DNA of 64,000 nucleotides from Pelosinus sp. (lineage in GTDB: Bacteria > Bacillota > Negativicutes > Propionisporales > Propionisporaceae): positions 1-64,000 of the forward strand of contig JAJFUN010000198.1 of NCBI GenBank assembly GCA_021372375.1, written 5' to 3'. The notes beneath the pieces were generated by a model. The model was not told where the DNA came from and did no database searches. It was given only the letters and a program-made list of their open reading frames with translations. The position numbers and the translations under genes are program-made. Positions 36,172 through 44,030 of this stretch are shown piece after piece (position 1 is the first letter of the stretch; each line of letters begins with the position of its first letter).

Positions 36172-37143
36172 CTATTCTTCTACTTCACTGATAAAATTCT
36201 GAATGATTTCATTATACCCGCCCCAATCCTGAAAAACACCATCTGCATGGCCGCCCTGCCTAAATATTGAGATTTTCCGTGGTCCCTTCGTCGCATTATA
36301 CAGCTCGTAAGCCATAGAAACCGGGATTAACCTGTCATCTTGACCGTGAATATATAAAACCGGTGTAGTCACACTGCTTAGCGCCCTGAGCGGAGATGCC
36401 TGATAAAAAGTAAAGCGATCAGTAAGATAAGCCGCCGCATTAGCATAGGGCAAAATAAACTGTGAGGGCAGCCACGTCCCAAAACTCTGCTTACGCCTCC
36501 CTAGTTCCCAATTAAGCAGCGTCTCAAGGTCTGAATATGCGCTATCGGCAATATAAAAGCTCACTTTTTTACTAGGCTCATTAAGCTCAGCATGTAAGAG
36601 CGCAGTAGCCGCCCCCATAGAAACCCCGTGAACCCCGATAGTGCCGCCGGGAAAGCGCTCCTTCAGCCAATTAACCCATTGATCCAGATCATACTTCTCA
36701 TAAACGCCCCAGGTAACGGAGTTCCCGCCGCTTTCGCCATGAGCTCTTGAGTCTACCAAGAGCAGATTAAAACCGGCATCTAGATAGATACCCAAATAAT
36801 ACAGTCCAGACAACCGGCTTTCGGTAAAACCATGCAGAAAAACTACAGTTTTATCTGTCGGCTGAGGATTTGGAATATACGTCCCCCTCAGGGGATAACC
36901 ATAACGTGAGGTAAGCATAACATCCTGCCACTGTTTTTGCCTTTTGCCAAAATCCATTTGCTGCTGCAGCTCCATGGACTTGCGGATAGGAAGTACAGAT
37001 TGCAGTACCTTAATTTGCTGATACACCATATTCCCTACAAACAAGCCAAACCCGTTAACCAGAAAAAGGATCAGCACAAGACCAGCCAAAAGCCATCGCC
37101 ATCTTTTCCTTTTTTCGATTTGTACCTTTGCATTAGATTGCAT
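36172..37143 (-). CDS. membrane-anchored alpha/beta hydrolase
   Basis: A 323-residue protein. One N-terminal membrane segment (about 16-36) anchors an alpha/beta-hydrolase domain. The triad is visible: GVHGVSMGAA (nucleophile Ser), GQDDRLIP (Asp) and GGHADG (His); the oxyanion region is VFLHGFTES. It resembles YqkD/Bem46-type hydrolases of unknown substrate. ATG 37143 was chosen because GAGAG lies nine bases upstream. Single gene. Confidence 0.82.
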   Translation of the reverse strand: MQSNAKVQIEKRKRWRWLLAGLVLILFLVNGFGLFVGNMVYQQIKVLQSVLPIRKSMELQQQMDFGKRQKQWQDVMLTSRYGYPLRGTYIPNPQPTDKTVVFLHGFTESRLSGLYYLGIYLDAGFNLLLVDSRAHGESGGNSVTWGVYEKYDLDQWVNWLKERFPGGTIGVHGVSMGAATALLHAELNEPSKKVSFYIADSAYSDLETLLNWELGRRKQSFGTWLPSQFILPYANAAAYLTDRFTFYQASPLRALSSVTTPVLYIHGQDDRLIPVSMAYELYNATKGPRKISIFRQGGHADGVFQDWGGYNEIIQNFISEVEE

Positions 37144-37287
37144 ATAAATCATCTCTCAAAATAACGTAAAATGGGCTGATTGCTGATCAGCCACCTTATT
37201 AGTTTAGCACTTTTTCCTGCGAGAATACCCCTTTTATAAAATTTTTCTATTCCTGTTGCTATAGAAAAAATCTACCTTCCTCTTATT

Positions 37288-38505
37288 TTACATCACAGCT
37301 AACCACAAATAGCCGATAAAAGTGAGGAGTAACGTAAGCGGAAACCCTATGCGAAAATATTCTCGCGCCGTTACCTGTACATGACTTTTTTGGGCAATCT
37401 CCACAACAATCAAGTTAGCAATCGATCCGGTAATTGTTAAATTTCCAGCAATCGTGGAAAATAGAGCCAAAGCCTTCCACCATACGTCAGCCCCTGTATC
37501 CGGAATGATGAGACGCAAGAGTAACACCGCAGGTACATTGCTCACTATATTGGATAAACCGACAGTGATCGCAGCAAACATGCCCAGATTATTTACCCCG
37601 GAAAGCGAAAATTGCGCTAAGACATAGGCAGCTAACCCGCTTTTTTCAGCCCCAGCTACAATAATAAACAAACCAATAAAAATAACTAGCAGATTAAAAT
37701 CCACACTGGTATACACTTTATTAGGCTTTACCCGCCTGGTCATTAATAATATGGCTGCGCCTAGACTCGCAGCCAGAGCTAAATCATAACCCTGCAGATA
37801 GGCCAACAAGACAATTGTCAGCACAAGCAAATTTTTAGCAATCAAATACTTATGGACATTCACAGCAATCTGCCTGTCCACCGGCAGAGAGCCGCGAAAT
37901 TCCTGCCGATAAGTAAGCCGAATCACCGCAAACAACAAAAGAAGTCCGCAAATTGCAACCGGAACCGCTGCTGTAAAGTAGTCTAAAAACGAAAGCCCTG
38001 ATAAGCTGCCCACCAATATATTTTGCGGATTGCCTAAAAGCGTCGCCGCACTGCCGATATTGGAGGCCATCGCCAGTCCCAGCAAATTTGGCACCGGATT
38101 GCAGGCTGCTTGGCGGCAAAGCATGAGAACAATCGGTGTAAATAAGAGACATACAATATCATTGATGGCAAAGGCGGATAAAATACCGCTTACCATAATA
38201 ACCGCAAGCAATAACCGCCCTTTGCTGCTAACAGCCTGCAGCATCAGGTTGCCGACAAATTCAAAAAAACCGGCCAGTTTTAGATTTGCCACTACAATCA
38301 TCATCGAAAATAAAATAACAATAGTCTTATAATCCACCGCCGCCGCTGCTTCACCAAAGGATAAAACACCTGTGCCAATTGTTGCGACCGCACCGACAAT
38401 AGCCGCCCCAGCTCGATCCACCCGAAAAAAAGGACTCTTGCCTAACGTAAAAACAAGCAGTACAACTACTAAAATAATTCCTGCTGTTATCATCTGTAAA
38501 TCCAT
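37288..38505 (-). CDS. ArsB/NhaD-type ion transporter (SLC13-like)
   Basis: A 405-residue protein with ten to eleven hydrophobic segments. The patterns LSAFAINDIVCLLFTPI, NIGSAATLLGNPQNILVG and GLSNIVSNVPAVLLL are typical of the ion-transporter superfamily that includes ArsB, NhaD and SLC13 carriers. These export arsenite or carry Na+ with anions. No ars genes adjoin, so the substrate is open. GCGAGG precedes the ATG. Confidence 0.8.
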   Translation of the reverse strand: MDLQMITAGIILVVVLLVFTLGKSPFFRVDRAGAAIVGAVATIGTGVLSFGEAAAAVDYKTIVILFSMMIVVANLKLAGFFEFVGNLMLQAVSSKGRLLLAVIMVSGILSAFAINDIVCLLFTPIVLMLCRQAACNPVPNLLGLAMASNIGSAATLLGNPQNILVGSLSGLSFLDYFTAAVPVAICGLLLLFAVIRLTYRQEFRGSLPVDRQIAVNVHKYLIAKNLLVLTIVLLAYLQGYDLALAASLGAAILLMTRRVKPNKVYTSVDFNLLVIFIGLFIIVAGAEKSGLAAYVLAQFSLSGVNNLGMFAAITVGLSNIVSNVPAVLLLRLIIPDTGADVWWKALALFSTIAGNLTITGSIANLIVVEIAQKSHVQVTAREYFRIGFPLTLLLTFIGYLWLAVM

Positions 38506-38671
38506 ATATACCTCGCTTTACTTTACTAAATAAAACGCTATGCGTTTTAAAACAATAAAAAAGTAAGTAACGTTTCGACTAATTACTGAACGGCAAACTA
38601 TAGATTAACTGCGCGAAATGTTAAAGTTCATTATAAAGCATGCCCTTCCTAAATTCAAGTTAAGCAAGAAA

Positions 38672-38704
38672 ATCCCCATGTATAGGATTCCTATGCATGG
38701 GGAT
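38672..38704. terminator. hairpin after the FMN-binding protein gene
   Basis: Stem ATCCCCATGTATAGG / CCTATGCATGGGGAT with two mismatches and a 3-nt loop, about 120 bp past the stop at 38823. No T-run, so it is only a weak terminator candidate. Confidence 0.35.
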
Positions 38705-38822
38705 ATCATTGTGTCTATTTAGTTCGTCCTATCTAGATAGTTTACTTAACAAGCTCTATCCATACTATCATCTCTGCATTGCTTGCTTTTTCACGTTCAT
38801 TGATATGTTCATTTTCTATCTT

Positions 38823-39218
38823 TTACAGCTTGATTGTCCTTGAACAGCCCTTCATATCCTGGAAAATGGCTGTCGCATCCTCTATATAGAACAGTTCAAA
38901 AATATCATCATTCACACTGTACATATTTTTCAGCATAGGCATAGCCTCAAGTGCTAATTCTTTTATTTGCCTGGTTGTATTAAATACGGCTTTGCCGCTC
39001 AGTCGCAGCCATTCACCATCTGGCGTGGTTGTGCTTATTTCCATATTAGGATTAGTCTTGAGCTGTTTATATACCGCTTTTTCATTGCTTGTGCCAAAAT
39101 ACAGCTTGCCCTCAAACTTCATTACAAAGCCAAAGGGACGCACCTTCGGAATACTGCCATCCACTGTGGCGAGATAAAATACCCTATTGTCTTTTAAAAA
39201 TGCCAGCACTTCATCCAT
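38823..39218 (-). CDS. pyridoxamine 5'-phosphate oxidase family (FMN-binding) protein
   Basis: A 131-residue split-barrel flavoprotein. The start VLAFLKDNRVFYLATVDG and the KVRPFGFVMKFEGKLYFGTSNEKAVYKQL block are typical of small PNPOx-like proteins of anaerobes. They bind FMN or F420 and act on unknown substrates. Length is normal. AGGAGGG precedes the ATG. It is the last chromosomal gene before the island. Confidence 0.85.
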   Translation of the reverse strand: MDEVLAFLKDNRVFYLATVDGSIPKVRPFGFVMKFEGKLYFGTSNEKAVYKQLKTNPNMEISTTTPDGEWLRLSGKAVFNTTRQIKELALEAMPMLKNMYSVNDDIFELFYIEDATAIFQDMKGCSRTIKL

Positions 39219-39248
39219 AAATAACCCTCCTAATTAATATAAATTTAA

Positions 39249-39274
39249 GGCTCCACAGCACAAGCTGTGAAACC
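39249..39274 (-). terminator. hairpin behind the left tRNA fragment
   Basis: On the minus strand GGTTTCACAGC-N4-GCTGTGGAGCC followed by TTAAATTT. It probably was the terminator of the tRNA-Val gene before the island entered. Confidence 0.45.
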
Positions 39275-39276
39275 TA

Positions 39277-39329
39277 ATTTCCTGGTGGGGTATACTGGTT
39301 TCGAACCAGTGACCTCTTGAATGTGAATC
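39277..39329 (-). repeat. left attachment-site copy of the island (tRNA-Val 3' fragment)
   Basis: 53 bp identical to 56022-56074. On the minus strand it is the 3' part of tRNA-Val from the anticodon loop through the T arm to CCA. The 5' half of the tRNA is missing, so it cannot be a working tRNA. Confidence 0.85.
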
Positions 39330-39516
39330 TGAAAATTAGCCTTTGCGCTGATTTATGTTAATTGAAATATGCTTGATTATGTTGGCTTTCTTTAACCTGC
39401 AGTTTGCGCCTATTGGTAATCATCAAGGGAGCTTGGCACCCCATAAGGGATAACATAAGGGATAATTCCCTTACGATTACGCACCAGTATATCAGCACAC
39501 AGAGCAGCAATTAAAA

Positions 39517-39651
39517 TTATTTAGCCATTTCTAATAATGCATCTTTATTGGTATCTATAATCGCATCCATCATAGCTTCTATATCCTTGGGGTGCTTTTT
39601 CACTTCGGGCAACTCTTGAACGTCCTGCAATAGTTTTTCATCTAAAGCCAT
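39517..39651 (-). CDS. 44-aa hypothetical protein
   Basis: A small acidic helical peptide (MALDEKLLQDVQELPEVKKH, then ending DALLEMAK). The ATG 39651 follows TAGGGGGATTTT, a good ribosome site. It is on the same strand as the AbiE pair, 113 bp downstream of the toxin gene, and may be a third member of that transcript. No family recognised. Confidence 0.5.
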   Translation of the reverse strand: MALDEKLLQDVQELPEVKKHPKDIEAMMDAIIDTNKDALLEMAK

Positions 39652-39764
39652 CAAAATCCCCCTAAGAAATACTTTTAGTATATTATAACGCATCTGTTCT
39701 TTTAGTACCAACATCTTTCTAATGATATTATCACGACTGTTGCCTTACATATAAAATACAGCTG

Positions 39765-40661
39765 TTACTTAAAATTCATTGTTTGAGCATTCCACGTTCC
39801 AAACATCTCATCTTCGGTAATAATTGCCTGAAAAATTGGCCCGATAAACAACTGAATAACCCGCAGTACTTCATTAAGCTCAAGACTAATCTTCATGGTC
39901 CGCTGAGCAAAGTGCCGCCATTTCTTTTGCATATCTGGATTTTCCGCAAAAGCATATACCTTGTCCATCGTACCTTTAGCATAATTTGTTCCGCGTTTTT
40001 GCAGTGTAGCAAAAATTGCTTCCTGCAGAGTTCTTGCATCAAAAGTATACCGATTAGCCAAATAATATATGTCGTAGTAATCTTTCATACGGCTACCTAG
40101 TTCCATTCTGGCAATAATGGCGTCAAACTTTTCGGCAATCGTCGATTCCAGGGAATACGTCAAAACTTCCGGAGCTGAAAAATTGCTTAACTGTGTAGGC
40201 AGCTTGCGCACTTCTGATTTGGGAATAATCACATCGCCTACCCCCATGTCAACATGAAAAGGCGTCCGGGTACTTTTAATAAGTGCCAACAGTTTCACCC
40301 GCACGCCATTATATTCACGGTGCTCGGCAATGGGTTCGATACTATTAATTTCAAACCGGATAAAATCGCTGCCGTCATCTTCGCTAATAATTTCTTGCAC
40401 GACTTCTTTCATCTTTTCCATATCGTTAGGTAGCTGCTGCAGCATAAAATCAACATCCATAGTCGGCCTGCCCTCAAATTCACTAAGGCAATAAAGAAGC
40501 AAGCCGCCTTTGAGTACGAGATTTCCAAAGTAACGTGAACGCTGGACACGCCTTAAAAATTCCTCCTGACAAAACAACTGCAAATGCAGTTGATAACCCC
40601 TTCCACTTTGTCTGGCTTTAACCTTCAGCCGATCCAATATAGATTGTGCGGTATCTGCCAT
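39765..40661 (-). CDS. abiEii: AbiEii/AbiGii-family nucleotidyltransferase toxin
   Basis: A 298-residue toxin of a type IV-style toxin-antitoxin and phage-abortive system. The nucleotidyltransferase core is visible: LVLKGGLLLY then RPTMDVDFML (GG...DxD metal site, near residues 48-70). A later Lys/Asp region includes STIAEKFDAI and the motif MKDYYDIYYL. Related toxins add nucleotides to tRNA acceptor ends. The ATG at 40661 shares its A with the antitoxin stop (TAATG), and AGGAG lies ten bases upstream. Starting further upstream would be inside the antitoxin gene. Confidence 0.88.
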   Translation of the reverse strand: MADTAQSILDRLKVKARQSGRGYQLHLQLFCQEEFLRRVQRSRYFGNLVLKGGLLLYCLSEFEGRPTMDVDFMLQQLPNDMEKMKEVVQEIISEDDGSDFIRFEINSIEPIAEHREYNGVRVKLLALIKSTRTPFHVDMGVGDVIIPKSEVRKLPTQLSNFSAPEVLTYSLESTIAEKFDAIIARMELGSRMKDYYDIYYLANRYTFDARTLQEAIFATLQKRGTNYAKGTMDKVYAFAENPDMQKKWRHFAQRTMKISLELNEVLRVIQLFIGPIFQAIITEDEMFGTWNAQTMNFK

Positions 40662-41257
40662 TAAAGCCACACTCCTACCCACGTCTGAATTTTCTTGTAT
40701 GCCCTTAGTTTCTTGGCATAATCAATCAGATTAGATATGTTTTTTTGTTTATCCTGGACATAAGCATGAATAGCCTGATTTAGAATCTCCCTATCCAGCT
40801 TATTAGCATAACGTACAGTATCACAAATGCAGCGATCACGATCATATGCATGCATAGTTACTCCATCAATTATTTCTTGAGTCACGCCAATCTCCAAATA
40901 AGCCGGTTCAATAAAATAAGGCTTTATTGGCAGATAGCCCAAAGAAAGTTTGCTCTTACTACTATCTTTATTTACTGCAATATGCCAGCTCTGCGGGGTT
41001 CTGTCTATATATCCGTAATGATAAAGCGCACTCTCCTGACAAATAATCGCCTCTGGAAACAAGCGGGCTACTATAGCCGCTTCTGACATTTCGCCATCCT
41101 CAACCCACTGATAAAACCCGCGTTTTACTTTAGCAATCTTCCCCTGCTCTATAAGTTCATTGAGAATACTGTTATGAAAGCCATGCCTAGTTATATCCGA
41201 GGTCTTAACTAGTCCATTGGCAGTAACAAAAATCTCACGTATTTCCTTCACCTTCAT
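40661..41257 (-). CDS. abiEi: AbiEi-family antitoxin / autorepressor
   Basis: A 198-residue protein of the AbiEi family. Residues 5-60 form a winged helix (VTANGLVKTSDITRHGFHNS, then IAKVKRGFYQWV), the DNA-binding part. The C-terminal domain (ESALYHYGYIDRTP, CDTVRYANKLD) neutralises the toxin. It overlaps abiEii by one base in the same operon. ATG 41257 has TGGAG nine bases upstream; GTG 41272 is also in frame. Repeats of TCCGCTTTT around its promoter are candidate autorepression sites. Confidence 0.88.
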   Translation of the reverse strand: MKVKEIREIFVTANGLVKTSDITRHGFHNSILNELIEQGKIAKVKRGFYQWVEDGEMSEAAIVARLFPEAIICQESALYHYGYIDRTPQSWHIAVNKDSSKSKLSLGYLPIKPYFIEPAYLEIGVTQEIIDGVTMHAYDRDRCICDTVRYANKLDREILNQAIHAYVQDKQKNISNLIDYAKKLRAYKKIQTWVGVWL

Positions 41258-41278
41258 CACTTTCAACTCCACATAAAT

Positions 41279-41394
41279 AGTCCGCTTTTCAAATTATTAG
41301 CGGAGCTTTTTACAAACAGTCTACTCTTTTCTATTAAATAAATCAAGTTATTTCTGTTAAAAAGTCCGCTTTTATAAGAAAAAGCGGACTTTTC
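41279..41394 (-). promoter_or_regulatory. abiE promoter with flanking inverted repeats
   Basis: Minus-strand promoter TTGATT (41346-41341), 17-bp spacer, TAGACT (41323-41318). Downstream are TCCGCT and AGCGGA (41281-41303). Upstream is a hairpin-capable pair AAAAGTCCGCTTTT / AAAAGCGGACTTTT (41360-41394). Four copies of AGTCCGCTTTT or close variants therefore bracket the promoter. Confidence 0.55.
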
Positions 41395-41410
41395 TAACTT
41401 TGCTATCATT

Positions 41411-43576
41411 TTATTCGGTTGCGAAATCAAACATTGCTCGCTCATCGACCACGTACCGTTCGGCATCTGCGATGTAGTTGTCTGGAACAATATTAAAGCG
41501 ACGAACATCAAGCGAGTACAAGTAATCGTTCTCAATATGATAGGTCTCATCGACATATTTGCGAAGAACGTCATTATACCTACGAAGTCGCTCACGTGCT
41601 TCACTATTTTGTTCTATGTAAGCACGAAGAATAAGCATCTTGATATAAGCAGATGTTTCTGTCGCGTATCGCTCCATTAACCGTTGTGGAGTACACTGAG
41701 CGTGAACGGTATCGTAATCAAAATCAAAAATGAAGCCCTTGATGTCTTCCACTCCCTTAACAAATTGCTCTTCGGTCAGTTTATTGGCACCTTCTTTATC
41801 AAGTGTAGGCTCACTACGTCCATGTATAAGGCTTGATAAGATATTGTAAGCATCTGACTCTGCTTGCGGACTCTTGAATTGATGCTCAATGAACTTCCGC
41901 AGACACCCCACCCTTGCCGCTATATCAATAGTGACATCTGACGCCAGTTCCTTCAACAGAACCACAGATGACATCAAGTCATCGTCCTTACGGATAGGGG
42001 TGCATTGCAACTGTCCATTCTTATTTTCTAAATAGCTGGCGCACACAGATGTAGGGTTCTGCCTCCCAGAATTCGTTTGGATATAGTCGATGACAGGTTC
42101 AAAGTCGTGTGTCAGCATTAGAACAGTTCTTTCGTAGAGACTGTTGCCCTTTTCACCGGTTTTAAACAGTCGATTGATGATGGCATACTTTTTGTTTCTG
42201 TCGAAAGACGATATCGGGTCATCAAGAATTACTAACTTCGCATCGCTTCTTATGGCATCGAACATAAACAGAATTAAGGCAAAAGAGTGTTTTTCGCCCC
42301 AACTCAAATGGTTACCGGGTGCTTGTACGTCTCCGGGTTTCCCGTCTGGTAATATGAACTTAAGCAACGCCCGTGCGCTGTTTTCGCCGACAACCTCGAC
42401 ATCGAACATATATTTAAACCCCGCAAGGTTAAGGAAATCATTAATGTCCTGCTTACGATCCTTGATTTTTTCTTGAATGTACTTATTGTATTTTCCGATT
42501 TCGCCCTTTAAAACTCCTACTTTTCCCAACAGGCTATCAATCTCCGTATTCACAGCTTCCATTTCGTCCTTTGTTAGGTTGGAAACGAAATACGCATCGA
42601 TTGCCCGAAAATCTACTTTCATATCCGAAAGTTTGGACTCTAAATCCGCAATATTATCCCTGTCGACTGATGAACCATTAAATGAAACAATGGCAGTTAA
42701 TCGTTCATGAAGGTAATTTGCTTCTGCTCTTAATTTAGTCAATTGCGCTTCGAGAACCTTAAGGTCTTCCTTGACACCGAACAGTGATACCAATTCCGAT
42801 ATCCTTTCTTCGCTAAGATATGGATTTAGTCTCTCAAGAGCCTTTATTATAGCGGCTGCTGTTTCAACACTGGCTTTGTCAAAACTATCGGCAAATACCT
42901 TATTAATGGTTTCCGTTTTTTCTGTATCACCAGTAGAACAATAAGGGCATCGTCCTTTTTTTCCAAACTGATCATATCCCTGCAATCGCCATGCCGCCCA
43001 TTTCGAAACAGTATCTTCTTCAAAGAACGGCTTCAACTCACTCAATTCTTCTGGCGGCTTAAAGTAAGCTCCTTTTCCCTCAAGAATGCTCTTAGCTCCG
43101 CCGCGCTTAGCAATCTTATTGTTGGCCGTAAATTTTATTGTTTCTATTAATACACCTATCTGCGCTTGCAAATCAATTATTTCCTGTCTACCCGTTATCG
43201 TGGTCTTAATCCTTGCCAAGGCATCGTCAATGTTCTTCTTTGCCTTGTCATATTCCTTTGAGCGAATAAGTACCTCGAAAGCGTCTTTAATGAGAGTATC
43301 AGGCTGACAAACATACTGGCTAACGTAGTTATCATCAAAAATTGCGACATTTCCAGATTCTACTCCGATTATGCTTGGCGGTGTATCTTCACTCACGCTG
43401 CCGTAAGGCGCGAGTTCGTCCAAGGGCTTACCTTGCGAAGCGAGATAGATAGCCCGTGCAATTGTTGACTTACCAGTACCGTTACGACCAAACAGGATGT
43501 TCAGCTTATCGGTGCAAATGTTTATCTCGCCACTCATGATATTGTTGCAATTTTGTACTTTAATTGTACCGGACAT
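41411..43576 (-). CDS. RloC/PrrC-like ATPase with candidate anticodon-nuclease (HEPN) domain
   Basis: A 721-residue AAA_13-type ATPase. Walker A is GRNGTGKST (30-38). The ABC signature region is LSWGEKHSFALIL (424-436). Walker B is LVILDDPISSFD (448-459), and the H-loop is THD (489-491). Between Walker A and the signature lies a coiled-coil region with a CPYC zinc-hook-like motif (210-213), a mark of RloC rather than PrrC. The C-terminal domain has R560-KFI-E564-H565, matching the R-x3-E spacing of PrrC and the Rx4H motif of HEPN RNases, then H585. RloC/PrrC proteins cut tRNA anticodons when restriction is blocked by phage. It directly follows hsdR on the same strand. The nuclease call is inference. 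Confidence 0.75.
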   Translation of the reverse strand: MSGTIKVQNCNNIMSGEINICTDKLNILFGRNGTGKSTIARAIYLASQGKPLDELAPYGSVSEDTPPSIIGVESGNVAIFDDNYVSQYVCQPDTLIKDAFEVLIRSKEYDKAKKNIDDALARIKTTITGRQEIIDLQAQIGVLIETIKFTANNKIAKRGGAKSILEGKGAYFKPPEELSELKPFFEEDTVSKWAAWRLQGYDQFGKKGRCPYCSTGDTEKTETINKVFADSFDKASVETAAAIIKALERLNPYLSEERISELVSLFGVKEDLKVLEAQLTKLRAEANYLHERLTAIVSFNGSSVDRDNIADLESKLSDMKVDFRAIDAYFVSNLTKDEMEAVNTEIDSLLGKVGVLKGEIGKYNKYIQEKIKDRKQDINDFLNLAGFKYMFDVEVVGENSARALLKFILPDGKPGDVQAPGNHLSWGEKHSFALILFMFDAIRSDAKLVILDDPISSFDRNKKYAIINRLFKTGEKGNSLYERTVLMLTHDFEPVIDYIQTNSGRQNPTSVCASYLENKNGQLQCTPIRKDDDLMSSVVLLKELASDVTIDIAARVGCLRKFIEHQFKSPQAESDAYNILSSLIHGRSEPTLDKEGANKLTEEQFVKGVEDIKGFIFDFDYDTVHAQCTPQRLMERYATETSAYIKMLILRAYIEQNSEARERLRRYNDVLRKYVDETYHIENDYLYSLDVRRFNIVPDNYIADAERYVVDERAMFDFATE

Positions 43577-43643
43577 ATCGTATCCCTCCTCAAATACTGG
43601 GTTATTTAGGTGATTTGAACATCGGGTGGAAAATGGGGTCAGA

Positions 43644-43691
43644 CATGAATTATTGAGTTATTTCTATATACTAATTACTCAATAATTCATG
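43644..43691. repeat. REP-like inverted repeat
   Basis: Perfect 15-bp arms CATGAATTATTGAGT / ACTCAATAATTCATG around an 18-nt loop, preceded by GGGGTCAGA and followed by CCTAACCC. This style is common in REP elements served by RAYT transposases; none is in the window. It could also act as an hsdR terminator. Confidence 0.5.
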
Positions 43692-43879
43692 CCTAACCCT
43701 CTTGCTACTCCTATCCCCTTCGGGTCAACAACATCAGCGAACTTCATATTTACCGTCAGGCGGAGGCGAGAATTTTGAATCACGATACCCTCAAAGTTCG
43801 CGTCGGCTTTGTATGTAAAATGGTGTGTAGATAAGTTTTTTGAATCTCGCTCCAGCCGCTGCCGAAAGTGGACACCCAG
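43679..43879 (-). pseudogene. C-terminal remnant of a DUF5655/COG3586-like protein
   Basis: A minus-strand frame of 66 codons contains THHFTYKADANFEGI, RLRLTVNMKFADVVDPKGI, then stops inside the REP-like repeat. The pattern Y-K-x-x-x-N-F, R-L-R-L-x-x-N-M and DPKGI is how DUF5655-type C-termini look. In intact proteins DPKGI is followed by RDVSxxGxWGNGDVEV, which is missing here. There is a stop at its upstream end. It is a likely relic of another restriction-type gene between hsdR and rloC. The remaining gap has no other gene. Confidence 0.4.
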
Positions 43880-44030
43880 TCAGCGGATAGGCGTTCAGGG
43901 AGATTGTCGGGATATTGCAGATGACGCGGCACAGGCGTGCGTTAACTATATCACTCCAAAGACTGGCGCATTGCTCGCGCTCCAAACTATCGATTCTCTG
44001 ATACGGTATCAGGTACTGGATTTCCCTCCA

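Noticed and set aside
39277-39329. A second tRNA-Val gene at the left island border
   Set aside because: Only the part from the anticodon loop to CCA is present; the acceptor 5' strand and D arm are missing.
41279-41394. A short CRISPR array
   Set aside because: The repeats are only about 11 bp, alternate in orientation and flank a promoter; there are no spacers of equal length and no cas genes.
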